Assembly (NCBI GenBank): GCA_017648525.1
Contig: JAGCIP010000097.1
Location: 1-22,953, forward strand
Origin: Clostridia bacterium
GTDB lineage: Bacteria > Bacillota > Clostridia > Christensenellales > Borkfalkiaceae
Length of the DNA stretch: 22,953 nt
Direction of reading: 5' to 3'
The number at the start of each line of letters is the position of its first letter. The first letter of the stretch is position 1. This document shows positions 9,231 through 18,407 of the stretch, piece by piece. Position numbers and translations under genes: made by a program. Below the pieces are notes generated by a model that saw nothing but the letters and a program-made list of their open reading frames with translations, was not told the origin of the DNA and ran no database searches.

Positions 9231-12200
9231 TTAAATCTTAAGCCCTGTTGCCTTTACGGCTTTTATCGAGTGCGGAACGTGTCCTTCGCCAAAAACGTTT
9301 TCTAAAACGCTGGCAAATTTAACGTTGTCTTTATTTTTGCCGTTAGCAACGCTCGGTATCATTGTGTTTATAACGTGATATGCAACGACGTTGTCAATTG
9401 CTTCTTCACTTGAGCCACCAGAACTTAAATATACCGAAACGTATTTTTCAATGCGTTGCCACATTTTGTTGTTGACACGATAAGTACCATCAACGCTTAT
9501 TACAAAATCTTCTAATTTATCAAGGCGTTTCCAAAGCGTTTCGTCAAGCACGTTGTTTACACGTGCTTTATCAACCATTTTGCTAAATTGATAATACGTA
9601 ATAAGTTCAACCGGTGTTTTAGGCGTTTCTTCTACTTCTTCACTTTCTTCTTCCGTTTGGGTTTCTTCTTTGACTTCTTCGTTTTCCGCTAAAGTTTCTT
9701 CTTGTTCGGTAACCGCCGTTTCCTCAACCGCATCCACAGTTTCCGTCGCTTTTTCTTCAGTTTCTAATTCAGCAGTTTCTGTTTCAACAATTTCACTCGT
9801 AACGGTTTCGGATTCAGTTGTTTCGGTCGTTTCCGTTTTGGGTGCAATTTCTTCTTTAATTTCAGGTTCTTTCTCTTTAACTTCTTTAACCGTTTCAACT
9901 TTTGCTTGTTTTTTAGGTTCTTCTTCAACAGGTCGCATCATAAGGTCTAACACGCAAGCCGATTCTAAAATATATTTAGGAATATCAACGGCTTTTTGAC
10001 CGTCTTTAAGTGTTAAAACAAACCAAACGTTTGGCGAAAGCGGGTAACTCTTTCCATCTTTTAATACAGAAAAAAGAATTTCTTTGTCGGGTTGTTCTAC
10101 GTATCTAATCACTTGTTGCAAGCAAGATTTAACTTGGTCGCTTTCGATATCTTTTACCGACATAATTCTAATGCTTTCACGATAATTATCTTTATTCATA
10201 AGTGCAGTTGCGATAGGCGTAACGTCGTCTACCGTATTGATAATATCTCCGCCTTGTTCTTGAATATCCGCAAAGTTAACACCAACGTTTTCACACTCGA
10301 AGTACTTGCCTAAAAGGTCTATAAATTCAGAAAGCAGTTGCTTATCGTCTGCGTTAAGAACAACGAGTTTAGACGACGCAAAAGATGCAAACAACGACCT
10401 AATAGAATCTACGTCCACGTAAATTCCCCTTTCTTTCATATAGGTCGTTAAATCTTCAACCGCCTTTTTCATAGTAAAGTCGGGATTAAACACTTCGTTT
10501 ACGAAAACTTCTTCTTTTTCAGCAACGGCGGGTTTATCGTCTTCCTTTTCTATTTCCAAAACGGTGCTTTCAAACTCTTCAACGAAAAGTTGTTCGTAAG
10601 GAATTTCTTCGCATATAAGGTCAAAATCTATTTTACTTCTCTTTTCTTTTTTCATAATTTTGTTCTTCGCTATATGTTTTTTTATAAACTTATTTTTCCT
10701 TGATTTCATCACCCAGTTAAGAATTATCGGTGCAAGCGTTAATCCACCGGCGAGTAATAATCCAAATATTCCACCGCCAACCCATTTGGTTAGGTATAAG
10801 TACAAATAAATGGAGAATAAAAATCCTGCTAAATACGACCACCCAACTGCAAATTTCCTTGTTTTTTCGTAAGGGAACTTGGGTGCGGGAGTGGGCTCTT
10901 CTAAATAATACTCACCATCTTTAATGTTGCTTACCGTTTGGAAATATTTGCTCTTAACGAAAGGCTTATCTCCCGTTTCTTCGCCCGCAACTGTAAATCT
11001 TGCACTCATCAACACGTCGCTAGCGTTTTTGCAAACACTTAACTTATAAACGCCCTTTTCTTTAATCCATTTTCTCTTGCTTTCACTAAAAACGGTTAAA
11101 TCCAAATCAGCAAGTTTGAAAATCAATTTTATCTTCTTTTTGGGCTTTAGTCTTACCTTATAAAAGGCTTTCAATTCTCTTTCGGCACGCATTGAAGTGG
11201 AATTAAACTTGCTGACGTAAAACTGAATTAGTTCCGCCCCCTCTTTCTTGCCTTTGTTTTTAACCTTTAAGTAAACACACCCTTTTTTTATCTTGAACTT
11301 TGAGTAGCGGAATTTTGTGTAACTTAACCCAAACCCGAACGGGTATTTGACCCTTCTTTTTAGCGAAGTATAAAGCCTGTAACCGTGGAAAATACCTATT
11401 TCGTTTCTTCCGCTGTCTTTACACCTTTTAATACCGCTAAAAATTTTGTCGGTATCTTCGTACATAGTATTAGCAAGCCTACCACCCGGACAGCCTTTGC
11501 CGTAAAGCACGTTAAAAGTTGCTTCTGCAACCGCCGAGCCACCCGTCGGCAAAAGTAAAACTGCATTTGCGTTTCTATCAAACGACATATCAATTGCATT
11601 GTCGCCGTAAACTAACAAAATTACCTTTTTACTAATTTTGCATATTCTGTTTACCAAGACTTCTTGGTTTGCAGGCAAACGCATATTCTTGTCTTGTCTA
11701 GCCTTTTTAGACTGTTCTTCGTCAAGCCCGACCGCAAGTATAACCGTGGAACATTGTTTTGCCAACTTTTCCGCTTCTACTAAATAATCGTTACTTATAT
11801 CGTTTTGTTCGCCGTATCCTTCCGCATAACCTATAAGTTTAGCCTTTTTCTTTAGCGTTCTTTCGGTTAAGAATTCTTTAATCCCACACTCGCCGTCGGC
11901 AAGTTTGCCTATTAAACAAACCTTTTCCTTGCGTTTTAGTGGAAGTGCTTTGTTTAAGTTTTTAAGCATTACGATAGAATCTTCGCCCGCAATTACCGAT
12001 AAAGGTTTAACCGCTTTTTTCTTCTTTTTCTTCTTTTTAGGTTCTTCAGCTTCCACGATGGTTTTTTCTACCGAAGAACAATCTTCGGCAAAACATAAAA
12101 TTCTATCAACCGCATTGTCAATCATTTCGGGGCTTAACGCCATACCCGATTCGCACGCTCTATTTACGTCCGAAACGCCTATTTCGCAAGCATCAACCGA

Positions 12201-12920
12201 TTTCATCAACTTTTCGTAGTTTTCAATGGCGTCGGTAAGCGCTTCTCGACAGCCGTTTACGAAAAATTTACCTTCGTTAATCGCCTTTTTAACAAAGTCG
12301 CCCTTTTCTCCGCCGTCGTAAATAATAACTGCTTTATCCTTAAAATAACTTAATATTTTATCGTTTGCTTTGGTATATTCCCACTCGCTTTCAGGTTTAG
12401 AAAGTTTTAAGGTTTTCACATTGCCTTTTCTCATATATTCGTAAGGCAACCCAAAAAATTCCCTTCTCATTCTAGGCGAATATTCCTTATCCATATAAAC
12501 GCCGTCGGCTTTTTTCACGTACGGGTCGCACAAACAAGTTGCAACCCCGCTCCTAGCCCCAGAAAGCACCATCTCTCTTGCAATTTTAGCAGAAAGCAAG
12601 GGGTCTTCACTAGCGCCTTCGGAATAGGGCGAAATCTTAAAACCGGAATCAGGTAATTCCACTAAATTTAACCCTAAATCTCTACCACGTGCCAAAATAT
12701 CGTCGGTAACACGCCCGATAAGATTTACGTCCCAACTATTAACTAATCCCGCAAAGGACGGATATTCCAACCAGTCGTTTTTACTGTTAAGCGACGCACT
12801 CTTTATGAACTTAAACTCTTTTTCGGGGGCGGGTAACTTCCCAAGAGAAGTGACGTCAACGATAAGGTCAAGTTTTTGTTCAGTTGTAAGTTTTTCAATT
12901 ATTTGTTGATGTTTTAACAT
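9231..12920 (-). CDS. GH3-like pseudoenzyme fused through a membrane hairpin to a degenerate AAA+ domain
   Basis: The protein has 1229 residues and no signal peptide. Residues about 50-285 match the GH3 TIM-barrel domain but look shortened. The conserved Lys-His pair is Cys131-Asp132 (VATCLCDPYVKK), the Arg before the SEDP segment is absent, and the SDW nucleophile motif reads YDGG (Asp202). A run of eight lysines (about 295-303) leads to a well-preserved GH3 C-terminal domain ending FGFGLSYT, then the GH3 fibronectin-III-like domain. Two helices (about 692-712 and 717-738) with flanking basic residues predict both ends in the cytosol. Residues about 817-998 align by eye with the AAA+ core of the next gene, but with NADDKQLLSEF in place of Walker A. 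An acidic Glu/Thr-rich linker (about 1000-1103) and an AAA lid-like tail follow. It is probably catalytically inactive in both domains. Confidence 0.82.
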   Translation of the reverse strand: MLKHQQIIEKLTTEQKLDLIVDVTSLGKLPAPEKEFKFIKSASLNSKNDWLEYPSFAGLVNSWDVNLIGRVTDDILARGRDLGLNLVELPDSGFKISPYSEGASEDPLLSAKIAREMVLSGARSGVATCLCDPYVKKADGVYMDKEYSPRMRREFFGLPYEYMRKGNVKTLKLSKPESEWEYTKANDKILSYFKDKAVIIYDGGEKGDFVKKAINEGKFFVNGCREALTDAIENYEKLMKSVDACEIGVSDVNRACESGMALSPEMIDNAVDRILCFAEDCSSVEKTIVEAEEPKKKKKKKKAVKPLSVIAGEDSIVMLKNLNKALPLKRKEKVCLIGKLADGECGIKEFLTERTLKKKAKLIGYAEGYGEQNDISNDYLVEAEKLAKQCSTVILAVGLDEEQSKKARQDKNMRLPANQEVLVNRICKISKKVILLVYGDNAIDMSFDRNANAVLLLPTGGSAVAEATFNVLYGKGCPGGRLANTMYEDTDKIFSGIKRCKDSGRNEIGIFHGYRLYTSLKRRVKYPFGFGLSYTKFRYSKFKIKKGCVYLKVKNKGKKEGAELIQFYVSKFNSTSMRAERELKAFYKVRLKPKKKIKLIFKLADLDLTVFSESKRKWIKEKGVYKLSVCKNASDVLMSARFTVAGEETGDKPFVKSKYFQTVSNIKDGEYYLEEPTPAPKFPYEKTRKFAVGWSYLAGFLFSIYLYLYLTKWVGGGIFGLLLAGGLTLAPIILNWVMKSRKNKFIKKHIAKNKIMKKEKRSKIDFDLICEEIPYEQLFVEEFESTVLEIEKEDDKPAVAEKEEVFVNEVFNPDFTMKKAVEDLTTYMKERGIYVDVDSIRSLFASFASSKLVVLNADDKQLLSEFIDLLGKYFECENVGVNFADIQEQGGDIINTVDDVTPIATALMNKDNYRESIRIMSVKDIESDQVKSCLQQVIRYVEQPDKEILFSVLKDGKSYPLSPNVWFVLTLKDGQKAVDIPKYILESACVLDLMMRPVEEEPKKQAKVETVKEVKEKEPEIKEEIAPKTETTETTESETVTSEIVETETAELETEEKATETVDAVEETAVTEQEETLAENEEVKEETQTEEESEEVEETPKTPVELITYYQFSKMVDKARVNNVLDETLWKRLDKLEDFVISVDGTYRVNNKMWQRIEKYVSVYLSSGGSSEEAIDNVVAYHVINTMIPSVANGKNKDNVKFASVLENVFGEGHVPHSIKAVKATGLKI

Positions 12921-12932
12921 AATAACCTGACC

Positions 12933-15900
12933 TTATTGAGAAATTTTAATATTTCTTATTGCCATATAGCAATTTTCATCTTTAACTTCGCCACGCTTTA
13001 AGGTAATTATAATTTCATCTCCACCTTTAAGCGCAAGTTCTAATTCTTGGTTTTTCTTTTCGTCTATAACGAACTTTTCTTCGCCGTTAATTAGTATTGC
13101 GATTTTTCCAGCCTCTTCTTCACCCATAAACAGTTCTACGTCTAATTTTATCTTTAAGTCCATTTGCGCCCTAAAAACAATAGAACAATTTTCGTTTTCA
13201 GCAAGGGGTATAGACTTAATTTCTTCTGGGTTTTCACTAAATATATCTAACGGCTTATTTGCGTCGTTCATAACGTAAATTACTCTATCACAATTAAATG
13301 CCGATTCGCTGTTTAGCGTAAACTCTTTAATCTCGTTACAAACGCCACAACAGTAATAATCATCGTATTGATAATCGTGTCCGTTCTTTTCTAATATTAT
13401 GATTTCTTCGTATCCGCAAATATCGCAATACTCAACGTAAGAACCGTCTTCGGTACACGTTTGATATTTCCAGTCTTTTTGTTCGTATGATTGATAAGAG
13501 AAATTTATAAATCCGTTCTCGTCGTAATTCCAGTTATTGTTATCCGAGTTGTGGAAACACTCTGAATAGAAACGGTAGGGCGTAATATCAAAATTTTCTT
13601 TATAGTCGCTGTCGTTCCACACGCTTTCGCTACCCGAATAAAGCACCCAATCCATTCCGTATCCGTAGAAAGCGTTATAAGAAAGCCCCATTAAATACTC
13701 GTCGAAAATAAAGTATCTCGTGTAGCAGAATATACTTGACGTTACACGTAAATCCAACGTAGATTTTTCGAACTTAAGGAAATTGAGATAACTGTTGTTA
13801 GTAAAAGCGTAAGATTTTATTTCACTAACCGCATCGGTAATGGTTAAATTTTCAACCGCCGTCCACTCAAATGCGTAAGATGCAACAACATAAGAACTGC
13901 GAACCTTTCCGTCAATTATGAATTTTTCTAAAACTAAATCCGTCCTTTCTCCTTCGTACTTAACTAACGCACAGAAAGAGTCGTTATACTTAAAGGTAAA
14001 GCCTCCGCTTTGGTAAACTTTAAGTCGTGGGGTGTTGGAACTATGATTAATAACAACCGCATAATAACCAAGCATGCCATGTTCTTGGTTGCCACCCATA
14101 GTGACTTTTTGTGTGCCTGAAAGGTCGTAAACTTCGTGTAAATTTCTGCACTCGTTAAATGCGCCGTATTGAATATCCGCATCAGAATTCAAATAGACCA
14201 CTTCTAAAACTGCGTTGTTTGTGAACGCATAGTCACCGATATAATTTACTGTAGTAGGGAGATAAAGTTCTTTTAGTGAAACGCAATCGCAAAAAGCCCA
14301 CGATTCTATTCTTTCTACCGCTGACAAATCAATTTCCTCAAGCCCACGGCAACTAGAAAAAGCATTGCTTTCAATATTTTTAATGTTTTGGCTTAATTGA
14401 ATTTGTTTAAGTAGTTCACAACCATTAAAAGTTCCACACTTAATAGTTTCAATCAAAATTCCATACTCAAAATTAACGCTCTCTAATAAAGAACAAAATT
14501 CAAAGGCATATGCGCCTAAATTTTCTAAAGATTTTGGTAGGTTAATAGAAGTAAGACTATGACAACAGGTAAACGCATAATCACCTATCGTTTTAATGCC
14601 ACTTGACAACTTAACAGAAGAAAGCGCACTACAGTAACCAAAAGCAAAGTTTCCTACGCTTTCAACACTACTCGATAGTTTAATAGAAGTAAGCGCCCCG
14701 CAATAAGCAAACGCATATTCGCCTATTTCTTTAAGTCCGTCCGGTAAATCTAACGATAGTATTGAATTGCACCCGCTAAACGCATAATCGCCTATAGCCG
14801 TTACTCCCCATTGAATTTCGCTCAACTCTAAACAACCGTCGTTAGAAAAAGCGTAAGCGCCGATACTTTTAACCGTGTCGGGATAAGCAACTCTAACCAA
14901 GTTGTAACAATTTTCAAAAGCGTTATTAGGAATAGCCGAAAGTTCGCCGTTTATCTCAACCGACTTTAGGTTTGCCAGATTTCTAAACGCACCATCAACC
15001 AACTCGTCTTCATTTAAAACCACTACGTCACAATTTAAATTATAATTTGAGTAGGTATTGTTATCAAACGCAAAGAAATAACCGAAAACGGCGTTATCGT
15101 CTTTTGTTCCACCTAAATAAGGCACGGTTACTTTTTGCACGTTGAAAGATGCTTGCAATATTCCGTAACCTATACTTTCAACGGTATCAGGAATATACAA
15201 TTCGTTAATTTTAGTTCCTGCAAAGGCATATTCGCCTATAGTTTTCATATTGTTGCCACCCGTTAACTTGGTTAAAGAATAACAACTACTAAACGCAAAG
15301 TTTCCCAAATTTTCAAGTTTGTCGGGAAGAGTTACTTGATTGAGCATTGAACAATTTGAGAAAGCGTATGCCCCCAAATTTTTAAGTTCTCTAGGTAAAC
15401 TTACTCTAATAAGCGCACCGCAATTAAAAAACGCATTGTTTCCTATCTCCACCACGCTGTCAGGAAGTGTTACGTCCTTTAAACCAACACAGTTTGTAAA
15501 AGCGCTCTCGCCTATGCTTTGCATTACGTTATTTCCGCTAAAATCAACTTGCGCTAGTTTGCTAAATCCCGTTAAAAGCCCCGTTTCAAGAGTGGTCATT
15601 AAAGGAGATAATTTCACGTTAGCAAGATTATCGCATCCGTTAAAATTCCCAACCGCAATCGTTTCGGTCGCAGAAGAAAGCATAACGGTCGTAAGTTTGC
15701 CGTTAAAAGTAAAAGTATCCGCAGGAATATCTTTAATAGACGAATTGTAAAGATTTATAGATAACAACTCGTCATTACTTACAAAAGTTTCCTTGCCGAG
15801 AAGATGATTTCCGCCCCTAAAGGTTATATTTTTGATATACGTATTTTTGAAAGCGTAATCACCTATTCTATCCGTACTACCGTTTACCACGACGCTTTGC

Positions 15901-17546
15901 GCATCAAAATACAAGAAGAAGTAATCGGGAATACAAATATTGCCACCTTGTACGTTAGCGGGAATATTTACTTCTCCCTTTTCGGTAGCGTCGGTTAAAT
16001 GCCATTTCCCGTCTTCGGTTTTAAGGAAAGTGCATCCGTTTGCTTCCGCCTTTTCAAGTGGTTGGTCGGTTAGAGAATAAACGCCTAAAGCATATTCTCC
16101 AGCACCTTCGCCCTTGGTTACGGTTACGTGCGCACTCTTATTTTTAATTTCAAAAAGTTTATAGTTGTTTGAGAATGCTTGCTCTGATATACTCGTAACC
16201 GTTGACGGTATTTCTAAATAACGCAAACGATAACAGTTCCCAAACGCATCCATACCGATTGAAGTAACACCCGCAAGGTTAACCGATTTAAGGTTGATTA
16301 AACCAAAGAACGCACCGTCGCTCAACACGGTTTGCTTGGTTAAGTTGATTTCCTTAATGGTGGTTGGAACTTTGTTTGCGTTAAATTGTTCTGTGTAATC
16401 GGTTAGACCAAAAAGGTAGCCAAGCGTTAAATCTTGCCCTTCTTCTTGCCCAAAGTACGGCACGTTTATGCTTTCAATAGATTTGCACCCTTTTAAAAGT
16501 GATTGACCTATATATTTAACGTTCTCTGAAAGATTTAATGCGGTTAACGCCTTGCAATCTTCAAACGCGCTGTCGCCAATGGATTCAAGAGAACTAGGCA
16601 AAGATATAGTTCTAAGATTTGTGCAACCCTTAAACGCACTTGCGCCTATGCTGTTGGTTGCGTTTATAACAACGTTTTGCAAGTTGGAGCAGTTTTCAAA
16701 CACGCTATTGCCAACCGTTGCCATATCTAAAAGTTTAACTTCTTTTAAGTTCTTACAATCGGCAAAAGCACCGTCTTCAATTAGAATATTTCCTTCAGCT
16801 TTTACAGTTTTAACTAATGCGTTACCCTTAAAGGCGTCCTTGTTTATCTTGGTAACAGGGTGACCTTCTACTTCTTTTGGAATTACTAAGTCGCCACCGC
16901 CCATACCTTTATAGCCGATAACTTCTATTTCAGAGCCTTCTTTGTTTTCAACAGAGAATTTATACTCAACGTTTGATAGGAAAAACGTATTCTCTTTCTC
17001 CTTAAACGCTTGCAGTTGAAAGTAAAGCCCGCCAACCGCTAGCATCATAATAATTATGGCTAAAAAGCAAACGAACAGAGGTTTCTTAAAAACTCTCTGC
17101 GCCCAAGAAAATCCCGTTTTCCCGGTCTCTTTTTTAACCGATTCTTTAGAAACGGGTGTCTTTATTTGTTTTTTCTCGTAAACCGAATACTCACCGTTTT
17201 TGCCAAGATAGAACTTGTATTCGCCGTATTCTGCACGAATAACCTTAACGAAAAAGTCCGTGCAAGCGTGGTGCATTTTGATTTTTTCTTTTAAAACAAA
17301 TTTGCCTTGGCTTGCTTCTAAATTATCAAAAGCGACGTCAAAAGTGCCTAAAGCATTACCACGTGCGTCGTACTGGTCTATTTGTAAAACCATACCCGTC
17401 AATACGTTTTGTTTTTTATTCTCTAAATCTAAAAGTAAATAACGGCAATGCTTTCCACGCAAAATTATAAAGCGAGAAAGATGCAACGCCTCACTCGTTT
17501 GCTTGTGTTTATATTCACCTTTGTTTACAACGTTAAAATTATGCAT
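12933..17546 (-). CDS. BspA-type leucine-rich-repeat surface protein with cytosolic N-terminal domain
   Basis: The protein has 1537 residues. Residues 1-150 form a probable beta-rich cytosolic domain, and a basic segment plus one helix (about 155-178) anchor it with the remainder outside. About 35 BspA/LRR_5 repeats follow, roughly residues 195-1290, typified by IGDYAFxxCxxLxxIxLPxxL. Non-LRR insertions interrupt them (for example around 465-540). A region with Cys-rich segments (CTEDGSYVEYCDICGYEE, then YYCCGVC) resembles a motif common in Clostridia extracellular proteins. A beta-sandwich-like C-terminal domain ends the protein. BspA-type LRR proteins are usually surface adhesins or binding scaffolds; the ligand is unknown. 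The AAGGGA ribosome site lies in the last codons of the upstream gene, 4 bp away, so translation is probably coupled. The N-terminal domain resembles the cytosolic domain of that upstream neighbour. Confidence 0.88.
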   Translation of the reverse strand: MHNFNVVNKGEYKHKQTSEALHLSRFIILRGKHCRYLLLDLENKKQNVLTGMVLQIDQYDARGNALGTFDVAFDNLEASQGKFVLKEKIKMHHACTDFFVKVIRAEYGEYKFYLGKNGEYSVYEKKQIKTPVSKESVKKETGKTGFSWAQRVFKKPLFVCFLAIIIMMLAVGGLYFQLQAFKEKENTFFLSNVEYKFSVENKEGSEIEVIGYKGMGGGDLVIPKEVEGHPVTKINKDAFKGNALVKTVKAEGNILIEDGAFADCKNLKEVKLLDMATVGNSVFENCSNLQNVVINATNSIGASAFKGCTNLRTISLPSSLESIGDSAFEDCKALTALNLSENVKYIGQSLLKGCKSIESINVPYFGQEEGQDLTLGYLFGLTDYTEQFNANKVPTTIKEINLTKQTVLSDGAFFGLINLKSVNLAGVTSIGMDAFGNCYRLRYLEIPSTVTSISEQAFSNNYKLFEIKNKSAHVTVTKGEGAGEYALGVYSLTDQPLEKAEANGCTFLKTEDGKWHLTDATEKGEVNIPANVQGGNICIPDYFFLYFDAQSVVVNGSTDRIGDYAFKNTYIKNITFRGGNHLLGKETFVSNDELLSINLYNSSIKDIPADTFTFNGKLTTVMLSSATETIAVGNFNGCDNLANVKLSPLMTTLETGLLTGFSKLAQVDFSGNNVMQSIGESAFTNCVGLKDVTLPDSVVEIGNNAFFNCGALIRVSLPRELKNLGAYAFSNCSMLNQVTLPDKLENLGNFAFSSCYSLTKLTGGNNMKTIGEYAFAGTKINELYIPDTVESIGYGILQASFNVQKVTVPYLGGTKDDNAVFGYFFAFDNNTYSNYNLNCDVVVLNEDELVDGAFRNLANLKSVEINGELSAIPNNAFENCYNLVRVAYPDTVKSIGAYAFSNDGCLELSEIQWGVTAIGDYAFSGCNSILSLDLPDGLKEIGEYAFAYCGALTSIKLSSSVESVGNFAFGYCSALSSVKLSSGIKTIGDYAFTCCHSLTSINLPKSLENLGAYAFEFCSLLESVNFEYGILIETIKCGTFNGCELLKQIQLSQNIKNIESNAFSSCRGLEEIDLSAVERIESWAFCDCVSLKELYLPTTVNYIGDYAFTNNAVLEVVYLNSDADIQYGAFNECRNLHEVYDLSGTQKVTMGGNQEHGMLGYYAVVINHSSNTPRLKVYQSGGFTFKYNDSFCALVKYEGERTDLVLEKFIIDGKVRSSYVVASYAFEWTAVENLTITDAVSEIKSYAFTNNSYLNFLKFEKSTLDLRVTSSIFCYTRYFIFDEYLMGLSYNAFYGYGMDWVLYSGSESVWNDSDYKENFDITPYRFYSECFHNSDNNNWNYDENGFINFSYQSYEQKDWKYQTCTEDGSYVEYCDICGYEEIIILEKNGHDYQYDDYYCCGVCNEIKEFTLNSESAFNCDRVIYVMNDANKPLDIFSENPEEIKSIPLAENENCSIVFRAQMDLKIKLDVELFMGEEEAGKIAILINGEEKFVIDEKKNQELELALKGGDEIIITLKRGEVKDENCYMAIRNIKISQ

Positions 17547-17550
17547 TTTG

Positions 17551-18243
17551 TTATCCCTTATTAGTGAAACTTCTCTTTCTTATCGCAAGAGCGATAATTG
17601 CAACTATCGAGTTTAGAAGTATCAGCACTCCTGCAACCGCAAGCGACATAAGCAACCCTTCTCCATCTAAAACGAAACTTTCCTTAAACACGCCACCGAG
17701 AATATGCGAAAGGCAAATTTTTATCCAAACCGTTTCCATTATAACCACAAGGGCGTTTACTAATAAAAACTTAAAAACCTTGCCTGCGGGTATCTTTGCC
17801 GTTAAGTGGTCTTCAAACCTTTTGTTATCCGCCCGCAAAACGTGAATGGTTATATACGACGTTTCTTCAGGCAAGTCCACCACTTTTCCGTAACCGCTAC
17901 CGCCAACGTAATCGTTTACCTTTAAGACGGTTGACACTTCGTCACGACAATTAAAGATTACCACGTCATAAACGATGTACGACAAATCTTTATCGACTTT
18001 AATCATAAGTTGCTTTTTGTCTTTACGCTCGGAAATAACGTATTGCTTTACGATTTTGCGCCACTTTATCTCTGGCTCGAACACCAAACTTTGTCCGTTA
18101 ACTTCGTAAACACGTTTAATGCACCTATCGTAAGACTGTTTAACCGTGTATCTTAACGCCAAAAAGGCGCGTGGCAAAACCCCCGCGACTAAATATCCCG
18201 AAAAACAAACAACTACTGCTAAAAGAAGAACCCAGCCGACCAT
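17551..18243 (-). CDS. Three-helix membrane protein with a cytosolic beta-rich domain
   Basis: The protein has 230 residues and no family I recognise by name. Helix 1 is about residues 2-25 and is followed by several Arg/Lys, so the next part should be cytosolic. Residues about 45-150 form a beta-rich domain, helices 2 and 3 are about 158-180 and 196-222, and the tail is basic. By eye, the domain resembles residues about 25-125 of the LRR protein encoded next: both run from an L-x-L/I-K/D strand through a V-x-I-x-x-x-D-x-x-x segment to a V-x-V/L-R-A-D/E block. It is the first gene of the operon. AGGAG lies 6 nt before the ATG, with a sigma-A promoter about 70 bp upstream. A scaffold or adaptor that pairs with the LRR protein is a reasonable guess only. 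Confidence 0.78.
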   Translation of the reverse strand: MVGWVLLLAVVVCFSGYLVAGVLPRAFLALRYTVKQSYDRCIKRVYEVNGQSLVFEPEIKWRKIVKQYVISERKDKKQLMIKVDKDLSYIVYDVVIFNCRDEVSTVLKVNDYVGGSGYGKVVDLPEETSYITIHVLRADNKRFEDHLTAKIPAGKVFKFLLVNALVVIMETVWIKICLSHILGGVFKESFVLDGEGLLMSLAVAGVLILLNSIVAIIALAIRKRSFTNKG

Positions 18244-18312
18244 AACCTTCTCCTAAACCTTGCTGACTCGTTAATAACCGTTTATTTTAATATTTAAAAT
18301 AAAGGCAATTAT

Positions 18313-18341
18313 ATTATATCACTTTATACGACATAACGCAA
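18313..18341 (-). promoter_or_regulatory. Sigma-A promoter of the surface-protein operon
   Basis: On the minus strand TTGCGT (18336-18341) is separated by 17 bp from TATAAT (18313-18318). The start of transcription would be near 18306, leaving about 60 nt of leader before the first ATG at 18243. I see no riboswitch or attenuator in that leader. Confidence 0.72.
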
Positions 18342-18407
18342 CAAAATTCACCAACAAGAAAATCTTGTAACAAACAGCCTAAAAACAAGTAAAATCCCAA
18401 AAAAATC

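Noticed and set aside
11905..12219. Plus-strand frame rich in Phe and Ser
   Set aside because: The Phe run is the complement of the eight-lysine stretch of the GH3-like fusion; no ribosome site or family match.
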